Shown here piece after piece: positions 6,090 through 6,256 of a DNA stretch of 6,256 nucleotides (positions within the stretch are counted from its first letter, which is position 1; every line of letters starts with the position of its first letter). The notes beneath the pieces are model-generated. The model had not been told where the DNA came from, did not search any database, and was given only the letters and a program-made list of their open reading frames with translations. The stretch spans positions 1-6,256 of the forward strand of contig DATDGR010000106.1 of NCBI GenBank assembly GCA_036521995.1, given 5' to 3'. The stretch is from Gp13-AA77 sp036521995. Its GTDB lineage: Bacteria; Acidobacteriota; Terriglobia; UBA7540. A program made the position numbers and the translations under genes.

Positions 6090-6256
6090 ATGATCCGGTT
6101 TCTTCTGGCTTTTCTCTCTTGGTTCGGTGCCTTCTTCCGCTCCCGACATGACCTGGGACTGGAGCTCGTCGCCTTGCGGCAGCAGGTCGGCGTCCTCCAA
6201 CGTAAGAACCGGAGACCCCGGTTGAGGCTGTGCGATCGTCTCTTCTGGTTGGGCCT
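6090..6256 (+). CDS. rve/DDE integrase-type transposase, N-terminal part
   Basis: The first 55 codons of a transposase run open to the window edge. The sequence has a hydrophobic, aromatic start (RFLLAFLSWFGAFF, 3-16), then DLGLELVALRQQVGVLQRKN (21-40) and RRPRLRLCDRLFWLG (41-55). This LELxALRQQ...L.R(K)...RPRL...DRLFW pattern is the standard opening of the 'integrase core domain' transposases (IS3/IS481-like superfamily), common in Acidobacteria and Verrucomicrobia. The catalytic core would lie to the right of the window. ATG 6090 fits the family start; only a weak ribosome binding site (CTGGG, 6082-6086) precedes it. The seen part is intact, but whether the whole gene is cannot be judged. 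Confidence 0.8.
   Translation, partial: MIRFLLAFLSWFGAFFRSRHDLGLELVALRQQVGVLQRKNRRPRLRLCDRLFWLG

Noticed and set aside
1..6256. CRISPR array, toxin-antitoxin pair, retron or other defence system
   Set aside because: No regularly spaced repeats and no relevant protein motifs were seen; the small genes are explained as PadR, Smr and YwbE.

Overview
The window looks like an accessory stretch of an Acidobacteria chromosome (Solibacter/Terriglobia-like). The main evidence is a PadR regulator next to a MacB-like duplicated 'orphan' permease (ADOP), a pairing greatly expanded in that phylum. The GC-rich coding style and the Smr and YwbE proteins fit this. Assignment is by family knowledge only; there is no rRNA or other marker gene here.

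Layout: (1) 1-962 is the transposase end of an IS1595-family (ISXO2-like) element, read on the minus strand. Its transposase is broken by a one-base insertion near position 805 but is otherwise open to the window edge. (2) 963-1460 has no convincing gene; it holds a strong 20-bp inverted repeat (1223-1293). (3) 4598-1461 is a minus-strand unit: a good sigma70-type promoter, a short PadR repressor-type regulator, then after 69 bp an 888-residue ADOP permease with two MacB/FtsX halves and about eight membrane segments. No ATPase gene is adjacent. (4) 4600-4944 carries two small hairpins back to back and no clear gene. (5) 4945-5243 is a plus-strand Smr-domain gene whose first codons are out of frame with the domain, apparently through a small deletion. 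(6) 5540-5334, convergent with it, is an intact small YwbE-family gene. (7) 5557-6089 shows nothing I can support as a gene. (8) 6090 to the edge is the intact start of an rve/DDE integrase-type transposase.

Functionally, PadR and ADOP probably form one regulated membrane-export or envelope unit, with PadR controlling its own promoter in response to an unknown ligand. The rest is transposon-flanked, partly decaying DNA: two of the six protein-coding loci carry frameshifts. I did not find evidence for a new defence, secretion or biosynthetic system. The points most worth checking are the two frameshifts, the 20-bp inverted repeat, and the PadR promoter with its possible operator.
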